Shown: in pieces, positions 28,194 through 36,531 of the stretch
How the letters are laid out: the number at the start of each line of letters is the position of its first letter
How positions within the stretch are numbered: position 1 is the first letter of the stretch
Assembly (NCBI GenBank): GCA_002868865.1
Contig: PKUC01000039.1
Coordinates: 1 to 45,337 of the forward strand
DNA length: 45,337 nt
Reading direction: 5' to 3'
DNA from: Desulfuromonas sp.
Lineage (GTDB): Bacteria > Desulfobacterota > Desulfuromonadia > Desulfuromonadales > Geopsychrobacteraceae
Position numbers and translations under genes: made by a program
Notes under the pieces: generated by a model
Told to the model about the DNA's origin: nothing
Databases searched by the model: none
The model's input: the letters and a program-made list of their open reading frames with translations, nothing else

Positions 28194-28580
28194 TTAGGAT
28201 CCTTGCCGCAAGAGGTCATCGACCAGGCCCTGTAGCTGCTCAGGCTGAAAGGGCTTGGTGAGGTACGCATCGGCGCCAAGCGCCAACCCCCGTTCACGGT
28301 CTTTTTCGGTTCTTTCCGTGCTGATAATCAGCACCGGTGTCTTTTCATACTGTGGATGGTTGCGGACAAAGCGGATCAGTTCCAAACCGTTGATGTCCGG
28401 CATATTGATATCGGTGATCACCATATCGACCTGTTCACGCGGCAACACCCGCAGCGCATCGAAGCCGTTATCGACCTCGACGATCTCGAACTCGCCGAGG
28501 ACACCGAGGGTTGTCACGATCAGAGCTCGCATCGACAGCGAATCTTCCGCCACCAATATCTTCTTCACCGCACCCTCCAT
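28194..28580 (-). CDS. Single-domain response regulator (CheY-like), copy 3
   Basis: A 128-residue receiver with VAEDSLSM acidic residues, phospho-acceptor Asp in MVITDINMP, Ser/Thr in LIISTER and Lys in YLTKPFQ, all consistent with an active receiver. The ATG at 28580 lies just after the upstream stop. An alternative GTG four codons on (28568) has GGAGGG close in front and would start KKILVAED. Being directly upstream of cheA it is a good candidate for the cognate phospho-acceptor. It resembles copy 1 more than copy 2. Confidence 0.95.
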   Translation of the reverse strand: MEGAVKKILVAEDSLSMRALIVTTLGVLGEFEIVEVDNGFDALRVLPREQVDMVITDINMPDINGLELIRFVRNHPQYEKTPVLIISTERTEKDRERGLALGADAYLTKPFQPEQLQGLVDDLLRQGS

Positions 28581-28583
28581 CCG

Positions 28584-30275
28584 TCACATAGTATCTGCGC
28601 CCGGCGCAGCGACCTGATGGTCCAGACGGCGCTCCAGCAGTACCTTCTCCATCGCCATGCCGGCCTGGGAAAGAAAGACCTCAAACGCTTCGTGATCCTC
28701 GATCGGCTTACCTTCCGGCAGATTATCGCCGTAGATCAGTGCCACGACTCGTCCTTCACTGACGAGCGGACCGATAAACACCTCGGTGGTCTCCCCGACA
28801 TGAAGCCTGGTGCGCAATGCCCGATCGGTTTTTCCTGAACCGAGCCGGGTCGTCAGGGGCACTTTCTGTTGCAGCGCCCGAGACAGCACGGAATCCTGCG
28901 TCACCTGCAGGCGCATAGTCCGTACCATCTGATCGGCGTTCTCTGTCACCCCTTCAAGACCGAACTGACCAAGGCCGACCAGGGTCTTGTCGCGCACGTC
29001 AAAGATGACGGCGCGGTTGAGGATTTCACTGGCAAAACGCAGAATCAGCAGAATGATGTCCGATCCCAGCAAGGGGCTGGACAGTTCCTGTAACATCCCT
29101 TTGAGCAGATACAAACCGGGAGATGTGGGCGCTTTTGTTTTCGTATCAGTATGGGGTGTCGTCTGTTCCCTGAAACGGTCCTCCACCAGCAGATCTTCGT
29201 CGAGACGCAGAGATTCGGCCGCGCCGAGGGAGCGGATCGATGTCACCAGACGTTGCAGCATTTCGATGCCAGTCGTCGATTGCAGTGCATCGCGGCCCGG
29301 CTTATTCAAAACCGCCTGGGCGCCGAATTCACGGGCTTTTTTTGAGGCATCCGAACTGGTCTGATCGGTCATCAGAAACAGCGGCAGGCTGGAATATTTC
29401 TGCCCGACCAGCTCCATAACCTCAAGACCCCCTAGGATACCGTGGCCATCGCAGCGAGGCATAATCAGATCGACCAGCAGAACGGGGGCCTGACCCTTCC
29501 CCACAGCGCGATCGCAGGCCCGCAGAAAATCGGCACTGCGTTGAAAGGTCTGAACATCGAACCCGGCCAAGCCGAACACCCGCGCTAAGGTCCTCGCCGT
29601 TTCCGGATCATCATCGACGATCAGCAGGTCTCCCCACCGGGACGCCGGGACCAGAGTTTCATCGAGAGGCAGAGAGGACGGCGCAACGTCAAACGGATCG
29701 TCAAGCCCTTCACCGGGCCATTCGGGAAGTAATCGCCCCTCACTGGCTAGGCGCTGCCCCTCTGAGGCCAACCACTGTGGACTGAGTCCCCGCTCCAACA
29801 TAAAGTCGAGGGGATTGAGACGGGCAGAGCCAAACGACTCAGGTTCATCAACCTGAAACGAAAAGACGCCGTGTTGCCAGGCAAAAAAGCTGTAGACAAT
29901 CCGTTCGATTTTGATCTTGATCGCCGCTTCGATCTTGGATTGAGAAACCCCGAACCGCTCGGACAAGATCTGCCCCAGCGGGTGGTGTGTTTTCATTTCG
30001 GACTGAATAGCGAGGGCCTGTTCGAGATCGGTGCGACCGATCAGCCTGTACTTCTGCAGGATATCGCCGAGGTGCTCCCTGAACTGGGTTGAGGTCGCGC
30101 GGACAACCTGCCCCTCCAGAAAGAGGATGGTGCCGTGCTGATCCTCACTGTCCAGTGTCAGAACACCCGACTTTTTACTCAGGCTGACGATCTGAAGAAT
30201 ATCGCCGAGCCCCAGATCCTGTAGATTTCCAATCAGACCCATCGGTTTTGAATACCCACTCACACCAGCAGTCAT
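28584..30275 (-). CDS. DUF4388 (PATAN)-receiver-GAF protein
   Basis: A 563-residue multidomain soluble protein. Residues about 12-110 are a DUF4388/PATAN-like domain (GLIGNLQDLGLGDILQIVSL, SGVLTLDSEDQHGTILFLEG). A helical region follows to about 165. A receiver domain spans about 215-335, with LLIVDDDPE, phospho-acceptor in LLVDLIMPRCDGHG, LMTD and LNKPG, so it looks active. Residues about 395-555 resemble a GAF-like domain (VFIGPLVSEGRVVALIYGDN). PATAN proteins in other bacteria bind response regulators. It is the first gene of the chemosensory operon, behind the promoter at 30349-30377, and could be a sensor-output hub. Confidence 0.88.
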   Translation of the reverse strand: MTAGVSGYSKPMGLIGNLQDLGLGDILQIVSLSKKSGVLTLDSEDQHGTILFLEGQVVRATSTQFREHLGDILQKYRLIGRTDLEQALAIQSEMKTHHPLGQILSERFGVSQSKIEAAIKIKIERIVYSFFAWQHGVFSFQVDEPESFGSARLNPLDFMLERGLSPQWLASEGQRLASEGRLLPEWPGEGLDDPFDVAPSSLPLDETLVPASRWGDLLIVDDDPETARTLARVFGLAGFDVQTFQRSADFLRACDRAVGKGQAPVLLVDLIMPRCDGHGILGGLEVMELVGQKYSSLPLFLMTDQTSSDASKKAREFGAQAVLNKPGRDALQSTTGIEMLQRLVTSIRSLGAAESLRLDEDLLVEDRFREQTTPHTDTKTKAPTSPGLYLLKGMLQELSSPLLGSDIILLILRFASEILNRAVIFDVRDKTLVGLGQFGLEGVTENADQMVRTMRLQVTQDSVLSRALQQKVPLTTRLGSGKTDRALRTRLHVGETTEVFIGPLVSEGRVVALIYGDNLPEGKPIEDHEAFEVFLSQAGMAMEKVLLERRLDHQVAAPGADTM

Positions 30276-30348
30276 GCCCCGTCATAAAGAGCGATCCACG
30301 ACAGGACACACCCGAGCCGCCAAACCGCATCATTTTTAAACAATTCTA

Positions 30349-30377
30349 AGAATAGCGGAGAAACGTGCAGCCGTAAA
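30349..30377 (-). promoter_or_regulatory. Probable promoter of the chemosensory operon
   Basis: On the minus strand TTTACG (30372-30377) is 17 bases from TATTCT (30349-30354). It lies in the 140-base gap between der and the DUF4388 gene and predicts a leader of about 66 bases. No clear terminator separates der, so readthrough is also possible. Confidence 0.55.
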
Positions 30378-30415
30378 GGTTTTTGAGAGTGAATCGGCAC
30401 CGACGAGGCCACCGA

Positions 30416-31735
30416 TCAGGCGTTTTTACCGCGCCCTTTAAAACGGATCCGGATCGGAGCGCCCTTAAAACCGAACGCTTCACGGAAACAGTTACTCAGA
30501 TAGCGTTCGTACGAAAAGTGGATATCGTCGGGACGGTTGGTAAAGATGACGAAGGTCGGAGGTCGCACTGCGGCATGGGTGGCGTAATAAAGCTTGGTCC
30601 GTCCGCCGCGCACCATCGCCGGCGGGTGCTTCTGCACTGCGTCCTCAAGGGTCTTGTTGAGGAGTCCGGTGGTCACCCGGCGGTTGAACTCTTCGGCGAC
30701 ATCTTCGACGAGGGGCATAATCTTGGCGATCCGCTGGCCGGTCAATGCGGAAACAAACAGGACGGGAACAAACGGCAGGTACTTGAAACGCCGTTTCACC
30801 TCTTCGACATAACGCCCCATGCTCTTTTCGTCTTTTTCGGGCAGGTCCCATTTGTTGACGACCAGGATCAGCGCGCGCCCTTTTTCGTAGGCATAGCCGG
30901 CAACCGACAGGTCCTGATCGGTGATCCCCTCCTCGGCATCAATGACCATCAACACTACATGGGCCCGGTCCATCGCCTTGAGAGCCTGAATCGCACTGAA
31001 TTTTTCCAGCGCCTGACTGACCTTGCCCTTGCGGCGGATCCCCGCGGTGTCGATCAATACGTAGCGCTGATCGTTGTGCATAAATGGGGTGTCGATACTG
31101 TCCCGGGTGGTCCCGGCGGTGGGATTAGCAACCACCCGCTCGAACCCGAGCAGACGATTGACCAGAGAGGATTTACCGACATTGGGGCGGCCGATCACCG
31201 CCAGACGAACCTCGCTGGTGATCTCCTCCTGAGCGTCGGGTTGCGGTAACAGGGCTTCGATATCTTCCATAAGTCCACCGACACCACGACCATGCTCGGC
31301 AGACAGCGCATAGATCTGTTCGACACCCAGCGCGTAAAATTCAGCGGACAGGGCCTCCTGACGCTTTCCGTCAACCTTGTTAACCACATAGAACACCGGC
31401 TTATCGGTGCGTCGTAAGCGCTCCGCAACCTCCTGATCCGCCGGGGTCAAGCCCTGCCGTACATCCATCAGAAACAGCACGATATCGGCTTCTTCGACCG
31501 CCAGTTGCGACTGTTCGCGCATCTGCGCAAGGAGGCGATCATCGGTGACCGGTTCAAAGCCACCGGTATCGATCAGCAGAAACGGACGGTCATAACGGGT
31601 GACTTCGGCGTAATTCCGGTCACGGGTCACACCGGGCATATCTTCGACGATCGCTTTGCGCTGGCAGAGGATGCGATTAAACAGGGTCGACTTTCCGACA
31701 TTCGGACGGCCGACAATAGCAACAACAGGAAGCAT
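30416..31735 (-). CDS. der: Ribosome biogenesis GTPase Der (EngA)
   Basis: Der is a double-GTPase needed for 50S subunit assembly. It has 439 residues. The first G domain contains [17 protein letters not shown] and NKVD. The second contains [22 protein letters not shown] and NKWD. A KH-like domain follows, ending [15 protein letters not shown]. It is the last gene of rnc-era-der, a compact ribosome and RNA maturation set. The chemosensory operon begins 140 bases downstream on the same strand. Confidence 0.98.
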   Translation of the reverse strand: MLPVVAIVGRPNVGKSTLFNRILCQRKAIVEDMPGVTRDRNYAEVTRYDRPFLLIDTGGFEPVTDDRLLAQMREQSQLAVEEADIVLFLMDVRQGLTPADQEVAERLRRTDKPVFYVVNKVDGKRQEALSAEFYALGVEQIYALSAEHGRGVGGLMEDIEALLPQPDAQEEITSEVRLAVIGRPNVGKSSLVNRLLGFERVVANPTAGTTRDSIDTPFMHNDQRYVLIDTAGIRRKGKVSQALEKFSAIQALKAMDRAHVVLMVIDAEEGITDQDLSVAGYAYEKGRALILVVNKWDLPEKDEKSMGRYVEEVKRRFKYLPFVPVLFVSALTGQRIAKIMPLVEDVAEEFNRRVTTGLLNKTLEDAVQKHPPAMVRGGRTKLYYATHAAVRPPTFVIFTNRPDDIHFSYERYLSNCFREAFGFKGAPIRIRFKGRGKNA

Positions 31736-31776
31736 ATAGGTACAATTCTCAGTAAACGGCGTCCGCAGACGCTCTT

Positions 31777-32676
31777 TCAGCCGTCGTAGCCCAACTCGCG
31801 GAGCATCCGGTCGCTCTGGGTCCAGTCTTTGCGAACGCGGACAAACAGTTCCAGGTAGACCCGCGTCCCCAGCATCTTTTCGATATCCTTCCGTGCGTCC
31901 TGCCCGAGGGCGCGGATCATCTGACCACGGCGGCCGACAATAATCTTTTTGTGGCTGTCCCGCTCGACATTGATGGCAGCCTGAATCACCACGAGATTTT
32001 TTTCCGGCTTTTCGGTAAAGGACTCGACCTGGACGGCCACACCGTAGGGCAGCTCTTCGTGGGTCCGCCTCATCACCTTTTCACGCACCATCTCAGCAAC
32101 AATCACTCGCTCCGGCTGATCGGTGATCATCTCATCGGGGTAGTATCTGGGACCTGCGGGGATGTAGGGTTCCAGAGCACCCAGCAGACGATCGACGCCA
32201 TCGCCGGTCAGAGCAGAGATCGGCACCACTTCGCTGAAATCGAACCGTGCACTGTAATTTTCAATCAGTTTCAGCAGGCTGGGCGGTTCAACACGGTCGA
32301 TCTTGTTAATGATCAGCGCAACCGGCACACCGCTTTTTTTGAGGATATCGAGGATATAGTCGTCCCCGCCACCCGGACGGTCGTCCGCTTCTACCAGAAA
32401 CAGCACCAGATCGATGTCGGAGCAGGCAGAGACCGCCTGGTCGACCATGAAACGATTCAACTTGCCCTTGGGCTTGTGGATGCCGGGGGTGTCGATAAAC
32501 AGAATCTGCCCTTGGGGGAAATTATGAATTCCGACAATCCGGTTGCGGGTCGTCTGCGGCTTATCGGAGGTAATAGCGATCTTCTGCCCTAAAATCCGGT
32601 TCAGCAGAGTCGATTTACCCACGTTGGGACGTCCGACGATCGATACAAATCCAGAGTGAAACAGTTCCTGATCCAT
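31777..32676 (-). CDS. era: GTPase Era
   Basis: Era binds 16S rRNA near its 3' end and assists small-subunit maturation. It is 299 residues. G motifs are [22 protein letters not shown] and NKID. The C-terminal KH domain contains [20 protein letters not shown] and ends VRVRKDW followed by a short tail. Its ATG overlaps the rnc stop by one base (TAATG), and der follows 41 bases on. The rnc-era pair is widespread. Confidence 0.98.
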   Translation of the reverse strand: MDQELFHSGFVSIVGRPNVGKSTLLNRILGQKIAITSDKPQTTRNRIVGIHNFPQGQILFIDTPGIHKPKGKLNRFMVDQAVSACSDIDLVLFLVEADDRPGGGDDYILDILKKSGVPVALIINKIDRVEPPSLLKLIENYSARFDFSEVVPISALTGDGVDRLLGALEPYIPAGPRYYPDEMITDQPERVIVAEMVREKVMRRTHEELPYGVAVQVESFTEKPEKNLVVIQAAINVERDSHKKIIVGRRGQMIRALGQDARKDIEKMLGTRVYLELFVRVRKDWTQSDRMLRELGYDG

Positions 32677-33410
32677 TATTTTCCCTTTTCACCCGGTTCT
32701 GCGACGAGCGGATGTTTCAACGCGGCCGCAGCCGCCTGTTGTTCAGCGTGTTTTTTACTGGAGCCCTCCCCGACACCAAGCAGAGTGTCTTCAAAACGGA
32801 CCTCCATGGTGTAAATCCGCCGATGATCGGGCCCAGAAACATGTGCCATACGATAGAGGGGCAAGACCGCGTATCGGCCCTGCAATAGTTCCTGCAAGTG
32901 TGTTTTATAGTCGCTTCCGTAACGGCTCTCGGCCATCACCGCCATACGTTTTGCGAACAAACGCTCCACCACCCGACAGACGGCGGAAAAACCACCGTCG
33001 CAGTAGACAGCCCCCAGCAGCGCTTCCAGCGCGTCGGTCAACAAGCTGGGCTTTTTGCGCCCACCACTCTTTTCTTCTCCCCGGCCCAGCATCAGGCCAC
33101 CGCCAAGGTCAAGCTGGCGAGCGACCGGCAGCAAACCCTTTTCGCTGACCAGCTCCGCACGCAGACGGGTCAGTTCCCCTTCGGGGATATCGGGATAATT
33201 TCGATAGAGCTGATCACTGATCGCCAGTTCCAGCACAGCATCCCCGAGAAACTCAAGGCGTTCATTATGCGCATCGGGGTCTGTCCCCCCTTCATTGCTG
33301 AACGATTTGTGAGTCAAGGCCTGATGGCCCAGTGCTCGATCGTTAAAAACGTAATCGATTCCCTGTTCCAGCGTTATAAAAAATTGGTCATCCCGCAAAA
33401 AACACCCCAT
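32676..33410 (-). CDS. rnc: Ribonuclease III
   Basis: RNase III cleaves double-stranded RNA, including rRNA precursors. The protein is 244 residues. The catalytic signature is ERLEFLGDAVLELAIS, with the second acidic site in DALEALLGAVYCDGG. A double-stranded RNA-binding domain occupies about residues 163-235 (THLQELLQGRYAVLP, GEGSSKKHAEQQAAAAALK). It begins at the ATG at 33410 (GCFLRDDQFF), about 60 bases downstream of the predicted transcription start. It is the first gene of rnc-era-der. Confidence 0.97.
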   Translation of the reverse strand: MGCFLRDDQFFITLEQGIDYVFNDRALGHQALTHKSFSNEGGTDPDAHNERLEFLGDAVLELAISDQLYRNYPDIPEGELTRLRAELVSEKGLLPVARQLDLGGGLMLGRGEEKSGGRKKPSLLTDALEALLGAVYCDGGFSAVCRVVERLFAKRMAVMAESRYGSDYKTHLQELLQGRYAVLPLYRMAHVSGPDHRRIYTMEVRFEDTLLGVGEGSSKKHAEQQAAAAALKHPLVAEPGEKGK

Positions 33411-33479
33411 CAGGTCACAAAATCAGCCGAACGATGCCAGCCACTAAAAAAACGTGAAATCGAGCGCAAAACAGGGCGG

Positions 33480-33508
33480 AGTATAACGGAAACCCCCTGG
33501 CAGTTCAA
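33480..33508 (-). promoter_or_regulatory. Promoter of rnc-era-der
   Basis: On the minus strand TTGAAC (33503-33508) is 17 bases from TATACT (33480-33485). It is one of the best matches in the window and lies 70 bases upstream of rnc. Confidence 0.75.
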
Positions 33509-33579
33509 TTTGTTTACCACACAAACGGCGGATATCAACTGCAGGTGCTTTGCTACGGCGCAAAGAAAGGGTTTTCTCC

Positions 33580-33609
33580 TTGATTCTGCGCCTCACCATT
33601 CCATATAAT
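33580..33609 (+). promoter_or_regulatory. Promoter of tmk-holB-ricT-metG-tatD
   Basis: TTGATT (33580-33585) is followed after 18 bases by a consensus TATAAT (33604-33609). It is divergent from the rnc promoter. The predicted leader to the tmk ATG is about 75 bases. Confidence 0.7.
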
Positions 33610-33691
33610 GTCATGTTTAAATAAGACATTCAAAAGGTTCGAACTGACCGGCGACGGGAGGTTCCGTTGCGGTTCAGGACATTGCGAACAA

Positions 33692-34339
33692 ATGAGTATA
33701 TTGATCACCTTCGAAGGGATCGAAGGTTCAGGAAAAACGACACAGATCAGCCGACTCAAGAATCATCTGATTGCCCGGGGACATGCGGTTGTTGTCACCC
33801 GCGAGCCCGGCGGCTGCCAGATCGCTGATCGGATCCGCAGCATTCTGCTTGATCCAGCAAACGACGCGATGACCTCCAGGGCCGAGCTGCTGCTGTACGC
33901 CGCGGCCCGCGCCCAGCATGTCAGCGAAGTCATCCGCCCTGCCCTGCAGACAGGGCAGATCGTACTCTGCGATCGCTTCACCGATGCCACCCTGGCGTAT
34001 CAGGGTTACGGCCGCAAGCTGGACAGCGCGCTGATCAAGCACCTCAACGAACTGGCAACGGATTCCATCACACCCGACCTGACCCTACTGTTCGACCTCC
34101 CGGTCGAGCGGGGCCTCGGCAGAGCCCTGCAGCGTGAGAAGATCACCCAGGACAGTTCGGAAGGCCGCTTCGAACGCGAGGCCCTCGACTTCCACCGCGC
34201 AGTTCGCAACGGCTATCTCGACCTCGCTGCGGCTGAGCCGGACAGATTCCGGCGAATCGACGCGGACCGCCCGATCGACACGATCCAGGCCGAACTTCAA
34301 GTGCTGATCGATCGGGTCTACGAGACCCTGCAGCCATGA
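33692..34339 (+). CDS. tmk: Thymidylate kinase
   Basis: Tmk phosphorylates dTMP to dTDP. It is 215 residues. The P-loop is GIEGSGKTT (9-17), the substrate-binding DRFTDATLAYQGYGR is clear, and the LID region has REKITQDSSEGRFE. The ATG at 33692 gives the normal family N-terminus (SILITFEGIEG). The frame is open 28 codons further upstream, but that part is not homologous. No strong ribosome binding site is seen. It overlaps holB by ATGA. Confidence 0.97.
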   Translation: MSILITFEGIEGSGKTTQISRLKNHLIARGHAVVVTREPGGCQIADRIRSILLDPANDAMTSRAELLLYAAARAQHVSEVIRPALQTGQIVLCDRFTDATLAYQGYGRKLDSALIKHLNELATDSITPDLTLLFDLPVERGLGRALQREKITQDSSEGRFEREALDFHRAVRNGYLDLAAAEPDRFRRIDADRPIDTIQAELQVLIDRVYETLQP

Positions 34340-35310
34340 CGTTTTCCAGCATTATCGGTCACGACCGCCAGAAAGAGATCTTGCGCCGCGCCCTGAGCAG
34401 CAATCGGTTGGCCCATGCCTATCTGTTCGAAGGCCCCTCAGGTATTGGCAAACGCCTGATGGCTCTGGCGCTGGCCCGGGCACTGGTCTGCCGCGACAGA
34501 ACCGGCTGCGGAGACTGCCCCGCATGCCGCAAGATCGACCACAACAATCATCCGGACCTCCACCTGCTGGATGCAGAAGATGCGACGATAAAGATCGATC
34601 AGATCAGAGGAATTCAGAAAAATCTGGCGCTGCGCCCCCTAGAAGCCGACTGCAAGATCTGCCTGATCGACGGAGCCGAGTGGCTCAACCCGGCCGCCGG
34701 AAACGCGCTGCTGAAAACCCTCGAAGAACCGCAGGGCAAGGCGCTGCTGATTTTACTGACGGCGCACCCCGAAACCCTGCTCGACACCATCAGGTCACGC
34801 TGTCAGCGGCTGCCATTTCGGCGCTTGCCGCACAAGCAACTGGCCGATATTCTCGAAAGCAGGCTGGAGCTCGAAGAGGTGGATGCACATATCCTCGCGG
34901 CGCTGTCCGAAGGGAGTTTCAAAAAAGCGCTGGGGCAGCACCGTGAACTCTATCTAGAAAATCGCCGCGACCTGATCCGCAGTCTGACAGCACTCTCCGC
35001 AGGGAGCATCTTCCCGCTAATGGAGTTTGCTCAACAGCTCGCCGACGACAAGGAGCAGCTCGCCGATGTCCTGGAAATCTTCCAGACCTTTTACCGGGAC
35101 CTGCTGCTGCTGCACTTCGGCCGTCCGGAAACAGAACTGGTCAATCTGGACATGCGTGAAACACTGCACAAACTCGTACGACGTGAATCGGTAACCGGCC
35201 TGCTGAAAAAGCTGGATGCCTTACATCAGGGGCGACAACAACTGCTCCGCAACGTCAATCGCCAATTGGCCATGGAAGTCATGCTGATGCGCATCTCTGC
35301 CGCAGCCTGA
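34336..35310 (+). CDS. holB: DNA polymerase III subunit delta'
   Basis: HolB is a clamp-loader subunit related to DnaX. It is 324 residues. The Walker A-like GPSGIGKR (33-40) ends in Arg in place of Ser/Thr. A zinc module has C52, C58, C61 and C64 (CRDRTGCGDCPAC). The sensor region includes NALLKTLEEPQGKALLIL and SRCQRLPFR. The C-terminal clamp-loader collar domain is helical. Its ATG overlaps the tmk stop, as in many bacteria where tmk-holB-ricT are adjacent. Confidence 0.96.
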   Translation: MTFSSIIGHDRQKEILRRALSSNRLAHAYLFEGPSGIGKRLMALALARALVCRDRTGCGDCPACRKIDHNNHPDLHLLDAEDATIKIDQIRGIQKNLALRPLEADCKICLIDGAEWLNPAAGNALLKTLEEPQGKALLILLTAHPETLLDTIRSRCQRLPFRRLPHKQLADILESRLELEEVDAHILAALSEGSFKKALGQHRELYLENRRDLIRSLTALSAGSIFPLMEFAQQLADDKEQLADVLEIFQTFYRDLLLLHFGRPETELVNLDMRETLHKLVRRESVTGLLKKLDALHQGRQQLLRNVNRQLAMEVMLMRISAAA

Positions 35311-35346
35311 CCCAAACGACGACAGACTGGGGATACCACAAACCTT

Positions 35347-36507
35347 ATGAATAAAGAACGTGTCGTAGCCGTATCGTTCCAGAGTGCCGGCAAGATATTC
35401 GATTTCAATGCAGAGAACCTCGAGCTGAAGATCGGTGACAAGGTTGTCGTCGAAACCGAACGCGGCCGGGCGCTGGCCACCGTCGTGATCCCTCCGCGGG
35501 ACGAGGAGAGCCTGAGTGGCGGTGCCAAACGGAAGACCATCATCCGTGTTGCCGATGCCAGCGACCTGGACCTGGCGGAAAAAAACGCCGCCCGCGAACT
35601 CGAAGCACTGAAGTTCTGCAAAAAACGGGTCAAAGAACGCAACATGGAGATGAAGCTGGTCCGCGCCGAATACCTGTTTGACGGCTCCAAGATTGTCTTC
35701 TTCTTCACCGCTGACGGCCGTGTCGACTTCCGTGAATTGGTCCGTGATCTGGCCCAACACTTCAGGACCCGTATCGAGATGCGCCAAATCGGCGTGCGTG
35801 ACGAAGCGAAAATGGTCGGCGGCCTCGGCATCTGTGGTCGCGAGCTCTGTTGTTGTACATACCTGCGTGGTTTTGCACCGGTTTCGGTCAAAATGGCCAA
35901 GGCTCAGGGACTGGCGCTGAACCCCAGCAAGATCTCCGGACAGTGCGGACGGCTGCTGTGCTGCCTCGGCTACGAGTACGAGACCTACAACGATCTGCGT
36001 AAAAACATGCCCAAATGCGGCAAGAAGGTCACTCTCGACAGCGGCCCCGCCGATGTTGTGTCGGTCAATGTGCTGGCCCAGACGGTTACCGTCAACGAAA
36101 AGGGGCAGCGCCGGGACATCTCTCTGTGCGAACTCGAAGGATGCTCCAAACATAAACCCTGCGGAGACGCGGCAGAGACAAAAGAGAAAAGCGCCACAAA
36201 ACCCGCCGAAAAACGCGAGGAGCAGAGCGAGCGCAGAGCGTCCCGCAGCAAAAGCAATCGCCGCGGCGGATCACGGCCGAGCGGGTCGCGCTCCAAATCC
36301 GGGAGCGCCGAAAAAGGTGGTCCCAAAGAACAGCACAGCAAAAAGCAGAAGTCGGACACAAGCGAAACCCGTGGTCAGGACGCCCAATCCAAACCGACCG
36401 ACAATGCTGAAAAGACCGCCAACAAACCCCGGCGGCGCAGACGGCCACGCAACCGAAAGAAACCATCAACACCGAACCCCCAGTCTCCCGACAACAGCAA
36501 CGGTTAG
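35347..36507 (+). CDS. ricT: PSP1-domain regulatory protein RicT (YaaT-like)
   Basis: RicT/YaaT belongs to the PSP1 family; in Bacillus it works with RicA and RicF on RNase Y-dependent mRNA processing and carries Fe-S clusters. The protein is 386 residues. The conserved core (1-275) has a cysteine-rich segment with C163, C168-C170, C200, C205-C206 and C224 (GICGRELCCC, CGRLLCCLG). From about residue 277 to the end lies a highly charged Lys/Arg/Ser-rich tail of about 110 residues, absent from Bacillus YaaT as I remember it. It sits between holB and metG. Confidence 0.92.
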   Translation: MNKERVVAVSFQSAGKIFDFNAENLELKIGDKVVVETERGRALATVVIPPRDEESLSGGAKRKTIIRVADASDLDLAEKNAARELEALKFCKKRVKERNMEMKLVRAEYLFDGSKIVFFFTADGRVDFRELVRDLAQHFRTRIEMRQIGVRDEAKMVGGLGICGRELCCCTYLRGFAPVSVKMAKAQGLALNPSKISGQCGRLLCCLGYEYETYNDLRKNMPKCGKKVTLDSGPADVVSVNVLAQTVTVNEKGQRRDISLCELEGCSKHKPCGDAAETKEKSATKPAEKREEQSERRASRSKSNRRGGSRPSGSRSKSGSAEKGGPKEQHSKKQKSDTSETRGQDAQSKPTDNAEKTANKPRRRRRPRNRKKPSTPNPQSPDNSNG

Positions 36508-36531
36508 ACATCAACGGCAAGGAGAGTCCGC

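Noticed and set aside
30395-30420. Terminator after der
   Set aside because: A short ATCGG/CCGAT repeat is present, but the stem is weak and no T-run follows directly.
33444-33629. Minus-strand frame of 61 codons upstream of rnc
   Set aside because: It covers the rnc promoter and the divergent tmk promoter. No family resemblance, so I treat it as non-coding.
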